From positions 2,604,001-2,668,000 of the forward strand of contig JAPFFF010000004.1 in the NCBI GenBank assembly GCA_039105265.1: a stretch of 64,000 bases of DNA, in the 5' to 3' direction. The stretch is from Tritrichomonas musculus (taxonomy: Eukaryota; Parabasalia; Tritrichomonadida; Tritrichomonadidae). Positions 1 to 9,874 of the stretch are shown in pieces. Below the pieces are notes generated by a model that did no database searches, had not been told where the DNA came from, and saw only the letters and a list, made by a program, of their open reading frames with translations. The position numbers were made by a program, and so were the translations under genes. Position 1 is the stretch's first letter; each line of letters begins with the position of its first letter.

Positions 1-382
1 TAAATATGATTTGATACTTCATTCCTACATAATACAAATAGGATATGAATTATGATCATTATAAAATATAATATCATCTCCTTCATATCAGTTGAAAATT
101 CCAATTGATTGGCATAAATATAATGGTATGCACTGCTATAACAATAATCAGTAATATGAAATGAGAGTATATGAAACATTCACAAAACTTGATCGTCAAA
201 TCCCATGTAATGTGATATAAAATTTTAAAAAATATTGCTGGTTATTAGGGAATAGACAAATTATTAATATTTGATACAATTAAATATAATGAATGTTATT
301 TTTTTTCTCATAAATATTATCTTTTGGAAGAACAAAAATAGTTCATAGATTTTCATTTATAAAACTCTCTTTGGAATAATGA

Positions 383-423
<41 letters not shown>

Positions 424-2057
424 TAAAAAAAACAATAAAATTCATTTGCCAATATTGATCAATGCTTTTTTCAGCAAAAAATTAATATTTTGAAAAATCC
501 GAAAAAAATAGTTTTTATTTATATTGTAATAGATAGTTTAAAACCATTATCAATGGTTCAACCATTCAAAAAAAAATCAGGAGAAGCTTTTTACATTACC
601 CGTCATTATCGATGCTTTTTCCATCAAGTTTACTAAATATTATTATTTTAATTTCTATAACGAATTTATTATTTATTATTAATAATAAAATCAAAGAAAT
701 CACAAAATTTTATGCAATAAATGAATTTTGATTTCCACTTTTTCAGAAGGGCCCCCGAAAAAAATTTAGTTTCAGTAACTCTATGAAATGATAAAATCAA
801 GTTTGAGTATTCAAAAGTTTGATGTGAAGTGAACACCCGTACCTTCAATTGGGCAGATTTTAACATTTGAAGAATCATTATTTGGGCAAATTTTAAATTC
901 AGTGAAATTTAAACAATATTTGTTTAAAAATCTTTATTATATTCATCTCCTATGATCAATTTTCCTTAATCTTATACTTTTATCATTATTTCAATTAACA
1001 AATAATATTGAAAAAAACACTATTCTTTTATTTGATTCAATTATTTACTATCATTTGAATTATTATGAATAAATTTCAAATTAATATTTGCTTTAATTAT
1101 TCTCATCAAATTTAACCATAAAAAATAAAATTGACCATTAAAACCGGGGATTTAATAAACGTATAGCATAAAAAAGTATAAAGTCGAATTCAAAAAGCTT
1201 GGGAAAAATTTATAAAATAAATTCTGATAAAAGTGAAAAACACAATCTTCTTTTCAATTAATTTTTTCTTGATTTATTGAGTTATACTCACTAAAATTTA
1301 AATCAATAATGAAAAAATGTTTCTAATACGAGCCAAAACATATATTACCGAACTTTCAATTTACAGCTCAATTCTTAAAAATTGATGATCATCAAATAAT
1401 ATGTAAATTCATGATCAAAAAATAGTATATGAGCATCTTTACCATGCGTTTTCTAGTGAATAAGAGCAAAGATCTATGATAATTTTCACTAAAGATTAGA
1501 CAAATTGTATTTTTTTGAGGATTTTTTCCTTACAAAATATGGATTAATGATAGATACAACATTATACATATGCAAAAATATATGTTTTTATATAAAAATG
1601 ATACTTTTTTTCTTTGCTTTTTTTTATATTATTTTCCCCTTTTTCCCCTTTGCAATTCAAATTTTTTCAATATATCTCACAAAAATAATCATTCATGCTG
1701 GGACAAAATTGAATACTTTTCAGTATATATTTAAAAAGTTTGTCACAAGCTTTTAGAATTCGACTTTAAACATTATAAAAAATTGAGTAAATAATTTACA
1801 TAACATGTCATGAATTTTATTCTCAATATTTTTTTTTATAAAAACATATATATTGATCGGAATATTTAAGTTACAGAAATACAACAATATCATTGATTAT
1901 TCTTAAGCACTGAATTGTATAATGGTATCTTTTATTTTATTTATTCTTTTTCAATTCCTTTTTAATATTTTAATATATCACTATAATTTATTCGTTAAAT
2001 AGTAATAATAAATTATTATAATGCATAATAATGATATTTAATATCAATCAGTACCAA
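1..2057. other. AT-rich intergenic DNA, no supported gene
   Basis: I see no convincing gene here. The stretch is very AT-rich and carries a pure T run of about 33 bases near 390-422. Two short open frames (669-878 on minus, 1505-1756 on plus) have no domain resemblance and the second does not begin with ATG. No tRNA-like or other RNA structure is evident. Confidence 0.6.
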
Positions 2058-2732
2058 TTAACCCACCCTACTAAATGAAGAGCAAGAAAGAATGATATCA
2101 ACAACGAAAAGAACTAAACCAATAACCTGCACTATTGAAAACACCAAAGTTGGAATACCTACTTCCACACATAAGTAACTATAATCTGGCTTTCCATTTT
2201 TCTCCAAATGCTTTCCAATATCTTCTAACCTTTTCATTAAATCATCCAATTTTCCATTTTTCATTGCCCATTCTGTTGCCCCAGCAATTCCAAGCATCAA
2301 ATATTTATAACATTTATTTTTAACTGCTGAATCATCATCATTCATGAAATCTTCTAAGCTTGGATTTTTTACAGCAAAAGTTGATCCATAAATTCCGGAA
2401 ACAATGCATCCAACTGATACACCACCCACAACAATGAAGCAAATAACCAAAACAATCGTGTTTCCTGTGATGCTATCACATACAGATTGAACAAAGAATG
2501 TTAGAATTAAGAAAACAATCAAAAGAATGGTTCCAATCAATGAAAGAACCCAACATGCAAGAACGCATTGATAAACAGTTTTGCCTTCTTTTAATCCATG
2601 CGAAAACCATGGCTGAATTCTTGTCCACCACATGATTGGCACAATTAAATCACCAATGAAACCGACCAAAAGAACAATCATTGCAATGATTGTGAAGGTT
2701 TTCTTTCCACTGAACATTTCATCAACTCCCAT
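2058..2732 (-). CDS. four-TM membrane protein, tetraspanin-like topology
   Basis: A 224-residue membrane protein. Hydrophobic segments lie at about residues 12-35, 56-82, 92-117 and 186-218, with a polar 70-residue segment between the third and fourth. That is the layout of tetraspanin-type surface proteins (short first loop, large second loop). The large loop has only one or two cysteines and no CCG motif, so membership in the classical tetraspanin family is not shown; another small four-TM family is equally possible. The start at 2732 is preceded by a TCATTT initiator-like motif (2752-2757, minus strand). Codon use and complexity look like a genuine gene. The next gene upstream is on the same strand but more than 1 kb away, so there is no sign of coupled expression. 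Confidence 0.75.
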   Translation of the reverse strand: MGVDEMFSGKKTFTIIAMIVLLVGFIGDLIVPIMWWTRIQPWFSHGLKEGKTVYQCVLACWVLSLIGTILLIVFLILTFFVQSVCDSITGNTIVLVICFIVVGGVSVGCIVSGIYGSTFAVKNPSLEDFMNDDDSAVKNKCYKYLMLGIAGATEWAMKNGKLDDLMKRLEDIGKHLEKNGKPDYSYLCVEVGIPTLVFSIVQVIGLVLFVVDIILSCSSFSRVG

Positions 2733-3904
2733 CTTTAATTACCAAGATAACAAATGAAATGATCAAAGAATTTTGAAACGTATCACTTTTTTTTTTCTCA
2801 ATTCTTTTTTTTAAATTTTGATCAAATTAGAGTTGAAAGTTTTTATATTATTTGACATGATTAAAGCTAGAAATCATAATCAATCAAGCAATATTTGTGA
2901 GAAATAAAAACTTTCTGAAAATGATTATCATTAAATTTTATTTCTTCATTTATCAGCTTCACTACTCGATTCATAATATAACTAACAACTAGTATAAATA
3001 TTTAATTCATCGAAATAATTATTTTCTTTCAAAAATAATCATAATTCTGTGTTTTCAAATTACAATTCGTTATTTTTTGGATCTGATTTTTATTTTCAAT
3101 GAATTTATCATTACAAACATTCAAATTAGAATATTCCAAATATAAATCATGATTACTTTTTTCTTTCATCATTTGATTCAATAATGACGTAGCTTTATCA
3201 ATTTTTTTCAATTTACTTATTGAGAAAATAATTCAAATCATTTGAACAGTTTATTTGAGTGAATAATTATTAATGTTATCTTTATATCGTAAAATATCAT
3301 TGAAGATTTTTGTCAACCAAAACAAGGATAATTCAAATAGTAAGCAAATCTTTTGAAGTCTTTTGAATTTCACTTTAACCGCTCAAAATTCATACTTCTT
3401 TGAATCAATCCATTCAATTGAATTTATTTTTTTGCTCATTTAAAATCTGTGGAAGTAAAACCAGTATGAAAATAAAAAATATACTATTATATAACAAATA
3501 TAATTGTTTTTTGGTATCAAAGTATATGACAATTTTTTATATGAATATTATCAATAAAACAAATAATTATTTTTTCATAATAGCATATTAATATTATATC
3601 AAAACACATTAGAATTTACTCTTTTTATAAATAAAATAAAATTTATTTAAAATTTAAAAAAATTAAAAGATAGAATTTATTTTACTGATGGGCAAATGAT
3701 CATCAACACCCATTAACAAAGTAAAAATTGATTTGAAGCAACTTATATGACTTTTCTCTCTAAATTAAGATATCTTATTATCTGACAAAAACATCATTTA
3801 ACAAATTAAAACATATTCTAAGAAATTGTTTCCATAATAATATTAAAAAAAACTTCTTTTTTTTTTTTTTTTATAAACATTAAAATAAATATATTTATTT
3901 TTAC
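2733..3904. other. intergenic DNA, nothing recognised
   Basis: About 1.17 kb of AT-rich sequence between two minus-strand membrane-protein genes. Short open frames at 3029-3211 (minus, TTG start) and 3400-3591 (plus) show no family resemblance. A T run lies at 3858-3871 just downstream of the next gene's stop. Confidence 0.5.
2752..2757 (-). promoter_or_regulatory. initiator-like motif TCATTT
   Basis: It matches the trichomonad initiator TCA(+1)Y(T/A) about 20 nt upstream of the ATG at 2732. A second overlapping TCATTT lies just upstream. Assignment is by motif and position only. Confidence 0.35.
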
Positions 3905-5161
3905 TTACAATGTAAAAAGCTCATGTGAAAGGTTGTTGGGGTCAACTAATTGACTTCGATGTATAGCCAACGATTTTGTTTTTTTAAGCAACGCATTGAT
4001 TGACATCGTTTCACAAAAAGCTGTAATAAAAACAAAAAAACCAAAAATAGAAAAAGTTGTTTTTGAAGAAACAAAAGAAATTTTTGAAAAAAGTGACACA
4101 TTTTTTTTTTTTGATGCTTTCGAATTCTCTGAAATATTGAGTGATTTTTGAAATTCTAAAGAAAGATACATCCTGTTAAGAATAGATATAAATATCATCA
4201 ACAAATAAAAAGTAATAAAGCCATTAATGATTAAATCAGATGAATCAATGTAATAAAGAATTTTTGTCAATTCATAGGCATAAATAACAAATGCAATGCT
4301 AAACTCAATTAAAAATCTAACAAATCTCTTCGATAACAAATTAGTTTCTTCATTTAAAGCCATTGTTGCCAATGTTTTAAAAGTAAAAGTCAAATATGAA
4401 ATTGACAATCCAAAAGAGAGAAAAATGAATTTTCGAGTATTTTTTCTCTGAATCTTCCTAGTTGACAAAAAATCAAATAAAATAATCAAAAGAACTATTA
4501 TAACTTTGATTGTGATTTGAATATAGTCTGGAAATGAAATCTGATGTATTGCATTTTTGAAATCATTTTCAAAAGAATTGATGCTTGTTGTATTTATTGA
4601 ATTTTTATCATCACCGATGATATCTTTTTGATTTACATGGCCTAAATTAATGCTTGAGTCGAAATATGAGAAAATTAAAAATAATAATATCTCAATTGCT
4701 AAAACTTTTATGTTCTTTGATAGTGCTATTGGAAAAGGAGTTTTAAAAGAGGTATGTGCAAGAATAATAGTTATTACAATTGTCACGATTTCAAAATTTA
4801 CAAAAATTAGAATTGATATTGTTCGTAATGTAAAATAAGCAAAAAGTGATGAAAAACCTAAAATAAGTAGAGAAAAGCGAAAAGTTTGCCTATCAAGAAG
4901 TTTTTTAGGCGAATTTAAACTTTTCGAGTGAATTTGCATGAATACTGCAAAGAGATGCAGTATTTGAGAAAAGGAACAGAACAAAATACTACCAAACAAC
5001 ATTTTAAATTTTTTTACTTTAATTTTGTGAAAATATTTGGTCATTATCTTTTTTTTTTTGTTTTCATTTATATCCAAAAAGTTCATGGAAGATAAAATAA
5101 AAATAATAAATATAGATATATTTATAGATATGTTACATAAAAAATAAATTATGAAAATCAT
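3905..5161 (-). CDS. polytopic membrane protein (possible drug/metabolite-transporter-like)
   Basis: A 418-residue protein with roughly nine or ten hydrophobic segments: an N-terminal one at 1-25, a cluster at about 54-170, a polar Ser/Asn-rich loop at about 172-210, a further cluster at about 214-330, and a last segment near 372-395. Basic stretches such as NENKKKKIM separate the segments. Paired short helices around residues 95-145 recall the NIPA or drug/metabolite transporter fold, but I cannot show a diagnostic motif, so transport function is only a suggestion. The first ATG (5161) is used; inner methionines at 5086 and 5044 are alternatives, because TCAAATG at the first ATG leaves almost no leader. 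It is transcribed divergently from the cupin gene, with about 0.5 kb between them. Confidence 0.65.
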   Translation of the reverse strand: MIFIIYFLCNISINISIFIIFILSSMNFLDINENKKKKIMTKYFHKIKVKKFKMLFGSILFCSFSQILHLFAVFMQIHSKSLNSPKKLLDRQTFRFSLLILGFSSLFAYFTLRTISILIFVNFEIVTIVITIILAHTSFKTPFPIALSKNIKVLAIEILLFLIFSYFDSSINLGHVNQKDIIGDDKNSINTTSINSFENDFKNAIHQISFPDYIQITIKVIIVLLIILFDFLSTRKIQRKNTRKFIFLSFGLSISYLTFTFKTLATMALNEETNLLSKRFVRFLIEFSIAFVIYAYELTKILYYIDSSDLIINGFITFYLLMIFISILNRMYLSLEFQKSLNISENSKASKKKNVSLFSKISFVSSKTTFSIFGFFVFITAFCETMSINALLKKTKSLAIHRSQLVDPNNLSHELFTL

Positions 5162-5687
5162 TTGACTTTTTTAGAATTTTGTTTATTTCAATTGTATATA
5201 TCATGAAAAACAAATTAATAATAATCCATAAACAAGTTGTATACACGATTTTCAGATAAAATACTCTTAACAATAACTATTGGTTTATATAACAATTCTT
5301 TTATTATTTTTATAAACATAAATAAATTGTAATATTTCAAAAAAGAAAAAACAATATGAATGAATACTAATTGCTTTTCACCTCTTTTTGATTTAGTTTT
5401 ACTATAAAATTCAATATGATCATTTTGAAAAAACCATTTTTGAGAAATCACACTTGCTATTAAAATTAGAAATATATAACCGCAAAATTACTACTAAATT
5501 TAAACAAAAATCAGCCTTTCTTTTTAAGAATATTGACATAATTTATATTTGATCGTATTGTGTTTGCAATTCAAAAAAGGTACATCCGATATTTTTATCT
5601 CTCAAATATCACTTCATCTTCTTTCAAAAAGAAGAAACTTTTAATTGAAAATAAATGAAATGATATGAACGATATGATTTCAAAAAA
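5162..5687. other. divergent intergenic region
   Basis: This lies between the minus-strand membrane protein and the plus-strand cupin gene. A 78-residue minus-strand open frame (5215-5451) is low-complexity and unsupported. A TCACTT initiator-like motif at 5609-5614 lies about 75 nt upstream of the cupin start; a closer TCA is followed by A rather than a pyrimidine. Confidence 0.4.
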
Positions 5688-6191
5688 ATGTTTTGCTTGC
5701 TTACGATCTTATCTATTTCAGCTGCAAAAGTTCAAACCGTCTCAGAAGGAACAAATTATACTGCGGTCAATATTGGAAAGTTTAGCGACCTTAGCCAATA
5801 TGAACTTAAGAAACCAGATGGAAAAGTTATGTGCACTGGTAAAGTCTTCATCGGAAATGACGCTAAAATGACAGGATCAGAAATCTCATACACAACATTA
5901 CCACCTGGTGGTCAATCACCATTTTTCCATGTTCACCATATTCACGAAGAATCATATTTAGTTATTTCTGGAAGCGGTGAATTCCAAATAGAAGACAATG
6001 TTTTCCCAATTGAAGAAGGATCAGTTGTTCGTGTCGGAACTGGTGTCAGCCGTGGAATTAAGAACACAGGAAAAGTACCATTAGTTTATCTTTGCATTCA
6101 AACAACCGAAAACTCATTCAAGGCACATATTCCAGATGAAGCAGAAATTACACAAACCCCACCAAAATTTACTGTGAGTGATGAAGTTTAA
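5688..6191 (+). CDS. secreted single-domain cupin protein
   Basis: A 167-residue protein with a short hydrophobic N-terminus (about residues 1-13), likely a signal peptide or anchor. The rest is one cupin beta-barrel. Cupin motif 1 fits exactly: G75-x5-H81-x-H83-x4-E88-x6-G95, giving the usual metal-binding His, His and Glu. Motif 2 is in register as G111-x5-G-x-G119-x2-R122-x3-N126, so the expected metal-binding histidine is arginine. Cupins of this size include sugar isomerases, dioxygenases and small-molecule binding proteins; substrate and reaction cannot be told. The extra histidines H84 and H86 next to motif 1 could supply another ligand. The stop codon runs into TAAAATAAAAATAAG, which suits the UAAA-type polyadenylation signal of trichomonads. 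The gene converges with cutC. Confidence 0.85.
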   Translation: MFCLLTILSISAAKVQTVSEGTNYTAVNIGKFSDLSQYELKKPDGKVMCTGKVFIGNDAKMTGSEISYTTLPPGGQSPFFHVHHIHEESYLVISGSGEFQIEDNVFPIEEGSVVRVGTGVSRGIKNTGKVPLVYLCIQTTENSFKAHIPDEAEITQTPPKFTVSDEV

Positions 6192-6530
6192 AATAAAAAT
6201 AAGTAATATTTCAATCTTTTTTTTTTTTACTTTTGTCCTTATTATTTAGCTATACACTTTATCATTTAAATAATCAACTGATTTTTTATATGTTTTTGTA
6301 ACATCATTTGATTATTCAAATAATTATTAATATAAAAATTAAGCTTAAATAGCAAAAATCACTCTTTTTGAAAATGAATATAATTTAGATAATTAATAAA
6401 GCACAGAGTTCCAATTAGTTAAGAATAATTTTTTTAATGAAATTATTTATAAACATTATTTTACCTTTATACTTCATATAAATAATATTTATATTTAGAT
6501 ATAAATAGCTGCAAAATTCTCTTTCTGTTT
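6192..6530. other. convergent intergenic region, nothing seen
   Basis: 339 bp of AT-rich DNA between the 3' ends of the cupin gene and cutC. It has a T run near 6218-6229 and TAAA motifs that could serve 3'-end formation of both genes. I see no gene. Confidence 0.5.
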
Positions 6531-7301
6531 TTATAGTTGATCGACAAGAGCTCTTGTTTCTTTGATAACATTTGATGATGATACTGTTCTCTTGTATTCA
6601 TCGATGACAACTGCCGTTGCTCCACCCATAGATACATCTTTATTTCTATATTTCATTCCACTTTGAACTTTTGTAGAGGCTGTAATTTGAAATTCAGAAC
6701 ATCCTGTTGCATTTTGTATTTCTAATATATTGTTTTCGTTTATTCCACATGATGGTACAATAATAATTCGACCATTTGAATGCTTGTTCAAATTGCTAAT
6801 AATAACTTTCCCTTTCAAAGCATCTATTTTCTGACCTGATGTCAACACTCGATGACATCCTATCGAAATCAAATCTTCAATTCCTTTATATGGATCTTTA
6901 CACATATCAAAAGCTCTATTACACGTAACTTGATAACCTGAACAATGGGACATCAATTTTTTCATAGAATTCACATCGATTTCACCATCTTGCGTAAGAC
7001 ATCCAAAAGCAAAACCATATATTCTGCAATTTAATTCTTTGATCTGATCGATGTCTTGTTCCATTATTTGGAGTTCATCAGATGTATAAAAAAAATCACC
7101 GCCACGCGGACGGATCATTACTATGATATCAATATCTGGAGCAATTTCACGCGACTTTTTAATCATACCAAGTGATGGAGTTGTTCCTCCTTCAGGCATT
7201 GAGCAACATAAAACAACACGATTGGCGCCACCAATAGCTGATTGCTTAGCACTTTCGGCTGATCCAACTAAAGTTTCAATGACAAACGATTTAGAAGACA
7301 T
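6531..7301 (-). CDS. cutC: CutC family protein (copper homeostasis-like)
   Basis: A 256-residue TIM-barrel protein of the CutC family, close to full family length. Recognisable blocks: ESAKQSAIGGANRVVLCC at the N-terminus (residues 16-33), the hallmark IRPRGGDFFYTSDE at 63-76, GFAFGCL with DGEID at 96-109, NRAFD near 128-132, HRVLTSG at 150-156, and a C-terminal VPSCGIN block at 182-188. In most CutC proteins the RAFD motif is preceded by His; here it is Asn128. The family was named for copper tolerance in bacteria; its biochemical activity is still uncertain and a cytosolic location is likely. The start is well supported: a TCATTA initiator lies 9 nt upstream. It is divergent from the armadillo-like gene with only 84 bp between the starts. 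Confidence 0.93.
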   Translation of the reverse strand: MSSKSFVIETLVGSAESAKQSAIGGANRVVLCCSMPEGGTTPSLGMIKKSREIAPDIDIIVMIRPRGGDFFYTSDELQIMEQDIDQIKELNCRIYGFAFGCLTQDGEIDVNSMKKLMSHCSGYQVTCNRAFDMCKDPYKGIEDLISIGCHRVLTSGQKIDALKGKVIISNLNKHSNGRIIIVPSCGINENNILEIQNATGCSEFQITASTKVQSGMKYRNKDVSMGGATAVVIDEYKRTVSSSNVIKETRALVDQL

Positions 7302-7304
7302 TGT

Positions 7305-7310
7305 TAATGA
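7305..7310 (-). promoter_or_regulatory. initiator motif of cutC (TCATTA)
   Basis: It lies on the minus strand a few bases before the cutC ATG (complement of 7299-7301) and fits TCA(+1)Y(T/A). It shares an 84-bp divergent region with the initiator of the opposite gene at 7372. Confidence 0.5.
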
Positions 7311-7371
7311 AATATTACTTTTTTGTAATAAACTTGTTAACTATATTTTGCAATAACGTTTATAATTCATT

Positions 7372-7377
7372 TCACAT
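7372..7377 (+). promoter_or_regulatory. initiator-like motif TCACAT before a GTG
   Basis: TCACAT fits the trichomonad initiator and sits 12 nt (from its +1 A) before the GTG at 7386. Its spacing matches that of neighbouring genes and supports translation beginning at or near 7386 although there is no ATG. Confidence 0.45.
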
Positions 7378-7385
7378 TTTGCAAA

Positions 7386-8771
7386 GTGAATTATAAAAAT
7401 ACAACTTTAATTAATTTCTTAACAAATACTTTTAATGGCGCTTTTGAAGATTTACAAGATAATTCATCACATTTTGTAGATTTTACAGAATTTGAAGTCA
7501 TAATCAAGAAAGGATTTGAATCATTAATTGAAGAAAATATTTATGGTGTAGCAGAAGCGCTATTTAGATTATATCAACATTTTTTAACACCAGATACTAA
7601 TGTAGACTTAACTAAATACTGCCAAGCTTTCTCAATTTCACAATTTTGCTTCTTCCTTTTAATAAAAATTAAAGAATCCGAATTTTTGCCTATCACGCCC
7701 TATTTTCTTCAATTATTTATCGAAATTTTAGCTAAAGATAAGAGTAATAATTTTGCTCGATATTGTATTGATTACGGTGCGGTTGAAATCATCATGTATT
7801 TAAAAAATGTTGCCAGTGAATATTATCCATTAATAATGATTTTTGCATATGATTTATATAATTTTTGTTCAGATTATATTGTTAAAAAGACAACCGAATT
7901 TTATACTCTTTTAGAAGGAGTTTTTAATGAATTGAATAATGAAGAGTATTCATTTCTTTCACTTCTAGTTTTAATAAATTTACTTAGAGAAACACAAATT
8001 GAAAATGAAAAGCTAAATCAACATTTTTTTCAAAAAATTATTATTTGCATTAAGTCAGATTCACAAGATATTTCGATTGGCGCAATGTGGTGCGTATATT
8101 TCTGGTTTCAAAATTCATGGGAAAATGCTTTTCCATTCATTAGTGAAGATTTCATTGAAACACTTTCCAATAATATCAAAGAATCAAAATTTGAAGATAT
8201 TAAAAAATTATCCTTATATGTATATTCATTTTTGTGGGCAATTTCAGATGATACGAAAAAATCCGATGTTGAAAGATATTTTCCTTTTGAAGAAGTATTA
8301 TCAATGATTGATTATTCCAAATGCAGTGATGATGATACATGCACGCTTTGCGTTGTCAATCTAAATAACTTTATATGCGATAAAAATTCAAATTTTACAT
8401 ATTTTCTATCTAATAAGGGATTCGAACTAGTTTTATCTGCTTTAAAATGCAGATCATCAAAATGCAAACAAGAAGTAGGCTTTCTAATAACAACAGCTTT
8501 GGATTTTATACCAGAAAATTTAATTCAATCTTATATTAATAATGATCTAATTGTGGATTTATGTGAACTGTGTTTATTGGGGAATTCAGATTTGATGATG
8601 AAAATATTGAAATTCTTCTACCAGATATTGCTTAATTTCCCATGTATAATACCTATATTAGAAGAAAATAATTTCCTTGATGAAGTCAGAGCAACCGATG
8701 ATCCAAAAGTTAACGAAATGGTAAATGTACTTGAACGTAATATTCAAGAAACTATAAATCAACATAAATAA
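7386..8771 (+). CDS. armadillo/HEAT-like helical repeat protein, no ATG start
   Basis: A 461-residue all-helical protein rich in Leu, Ile, Phe, Asp and Asn, with repeated amphipathic helix pairs of armadillo/HEAT type (for example around residues 195-300 and 320-440). Such proteins are usually binding scaffolds; no specific partner can be named. The frame opens after a stop at 7338-7340 and contains no ATG until about residue 138, well inside a clearly protein-like stretch. The first plausible initiation codon is GTG at 7386, right where an ATG would be expected after the TCACAT initiator. Non-AUG initiation, a mutated start, a sequencing error or a missed 5' exon are possible; I saw no trichomonad-type intron signals. 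The gene is divergent from cutC and convergent with the gene at 9107. Confidence 0.75.
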   Translation: MNYKNTTLINFLTNTFNGAFEDLQDNSSHFVDFTEFEVIIKKGFESLIEENIYGVAEALFRLYQHFLTPDTNVDLTKYCQAFSISQFCFFLLIKIKESEFLPITPYFLQLFIEILAKDKSNNFARYCIDYGAVEIIMYLKNVASEYYPLIMIFAYDLYNFCSDYIVKKTTEFYTLLEGVFNELNNEEYSFLSLLVLINLLRETQIENEKLNQHFFQKIIICIKSDSQDISIGAMWCVYFWFQNSWENAFPFISEDFIETLSNNIKESKFEDIKKLSLYVYSFLWAISDDTKKSDVERYFPFEEVLSMIDYSKCSDDDTCTLCVVNLNNFICDKNSNFTYFLSNKGFELVLSALKCRSSKCKQEVGFLITTALDFIPENLIQSYINNDLIVDLCELCLLGNSDLMMKILKFFYQILLNFPCIIPILEENNFLDEVRATDDPKVNEMVNVLERNIQETINQHK

Positions 8772-9106
8772 TATAAGCTTTTCTCGATTATTTTTTTTTT
8801 TTGTAATTGATATTATAACATCATTTATCATTTTATGCTTTGTTTTATATTTTTAACTTAACAAAAGCCAATTATTATTTATAATTCAGTATGGCTTACG
8901 CCATGCTTCAAATTGAAAAAAAAAATAATTTTTATTAAGAAAATATTGATGAATGATATATGATAAACCATATCATATTAATTTTTATTTTTTTTTTTGG
9001 CTACCAACATACAAATATGCATTATAACAAGATAGAAATTTTCGATGAAAGGTGGATGCTTTGCTTTTTTTTTTTTTTTTTTTTTTAATATTTAGTATTA
9101 AAATGC
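8772..9106. other. convergent intergenic region
   Basis: 335 bp of AT-rich DNA between convergent 3' ends, with several T runs, the longest (about 22) near 9065-9086. No gene or RNA structure is seen. Confidence 0.45.
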
Positions 9107-9682
9107 TCATGTTTGACTATATTTTTTCATGCTTTCAAACTTGATTGATTCCGATAAATTGTGAATTTGTAATTTGGTTAATTCTTTTTGCTCCTGAAAT
9201 TCTCGATAGAAATCTGCTAAATTATTTAATATATCATCTATATTAGTTGCATCATTTTGCTCTTCATTATTATCGCTATTTTGGCTTTGATATATTTCAA
9301 GAAAATGTTCTTTCGGCTGACGTTGTTTTTCTGTCTGCTGCTCTTCTCTTTGAAATTTTTGTTCGCATTGATCAATTAATTGCTGATTTGATTCAGCAAC
9401 TTTAATTTGGCGCACTGATTCTTTGAATTTCGCTAAATTATTAAAACTTGCTTTACTCACATTTTCTAATTTAGTATTCTTTTTTCTTTTAATTCCTCGA
9501 TTTTGAAGATTTTGTGATTCATTTGCTTCTGGAATTGTAATTCCTTTTATTTCATCTTCAATTTCTTTTAGACATTTTTTGTTAAAATTATCGATATATC
9601 CTCCATCACCAAAAACTTTATCAAATTCTTTTAAGCTTGCATGGTCGTTATTCACGCAGCTTTTAAAAAAAATCTCGCACAT
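9107..9682 (-). CDS. small Gln/Lys-rich coiled-coil protein, function unknown
   Basis: A 191-residue hydrophilic protein that I do not recognise. The first 45 residues could form a small helical domain. A basic stretch with IKRKKNTK lies at about residues 63-72, a possible nuclear signal. The region 85-125 is Glu/Gln/Lys-rich and likely coiled-coil (EQKFQREEQQTEKQRQ), and the C-terminal 140-180 has heptad-like leucines. The ATG at 9682 is preceded by a TCATAA initiator 5 nt away, which argues that this is a real transcribed gene rather than a chance frame. It is divergent from the TKL kinase gene, with about 190 bp between starts. Confidence 0.65.
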   Translation of the reverse strand: MCEIFFKSCVNNDHASLKEFDKVFGDGGYIDNFNKKCLKEIEDEIKGITIPEANESQNLQNRGIKRKKNTKLENVSKASFNNLAKFKESVRQIKVAESNQQLIDQCEQKFQREEQQTEKQRQPKEHFLEIYQSQNSDNNEEQNDATNIDDILNNLADFYREFQEQKELTKLQIHNLSESIKFESMKKYSQT

Positions 9683-9687
9683 ATTTT

Positions 9688-9693
9688 TTATGA
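9688..9693 (-). promoter_or_regulatory. initiator motif TCATAA
   Basis: It lies on the minus strand immediately upstream of the ATG at 9682 and matches TCA(+1)Y(T/A). Confidence 0.45.
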
Positions 9694-9874
9694 CAAATTA
9701 TTTAACCTTACATTCAATAATTCAATTGAATTTTTTAAATCATCAAAACAAGTATTAAAAAACCAATACTAAACCAAATTTAAAACAAAAAATTTTTATG
9801 TGAAACTTATGAAATGATTACAATTTTGAATTTAAAACGTTCAAATTTTTGATACAAAAAATAGCCATAAGTTT

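Noticed and set aside
669-878. 69-residue minus-strand ORF with ATG start
   Set aside because: No domain, no initiator motif, surrounded by non-coding AT-rich DNA; length is within chance.
3029-3591. Two short ORFs between membrane-protein genes
   Set aside because: One starts with TTG, both are low-complexity and lack any family pattern.
7338-7440. A spliced 5' exon for the armadillo-like gene
   Set aside because: I saw no trichomonad-type 5' splice or branch/acceptor motif in the 84-bp divergent region.
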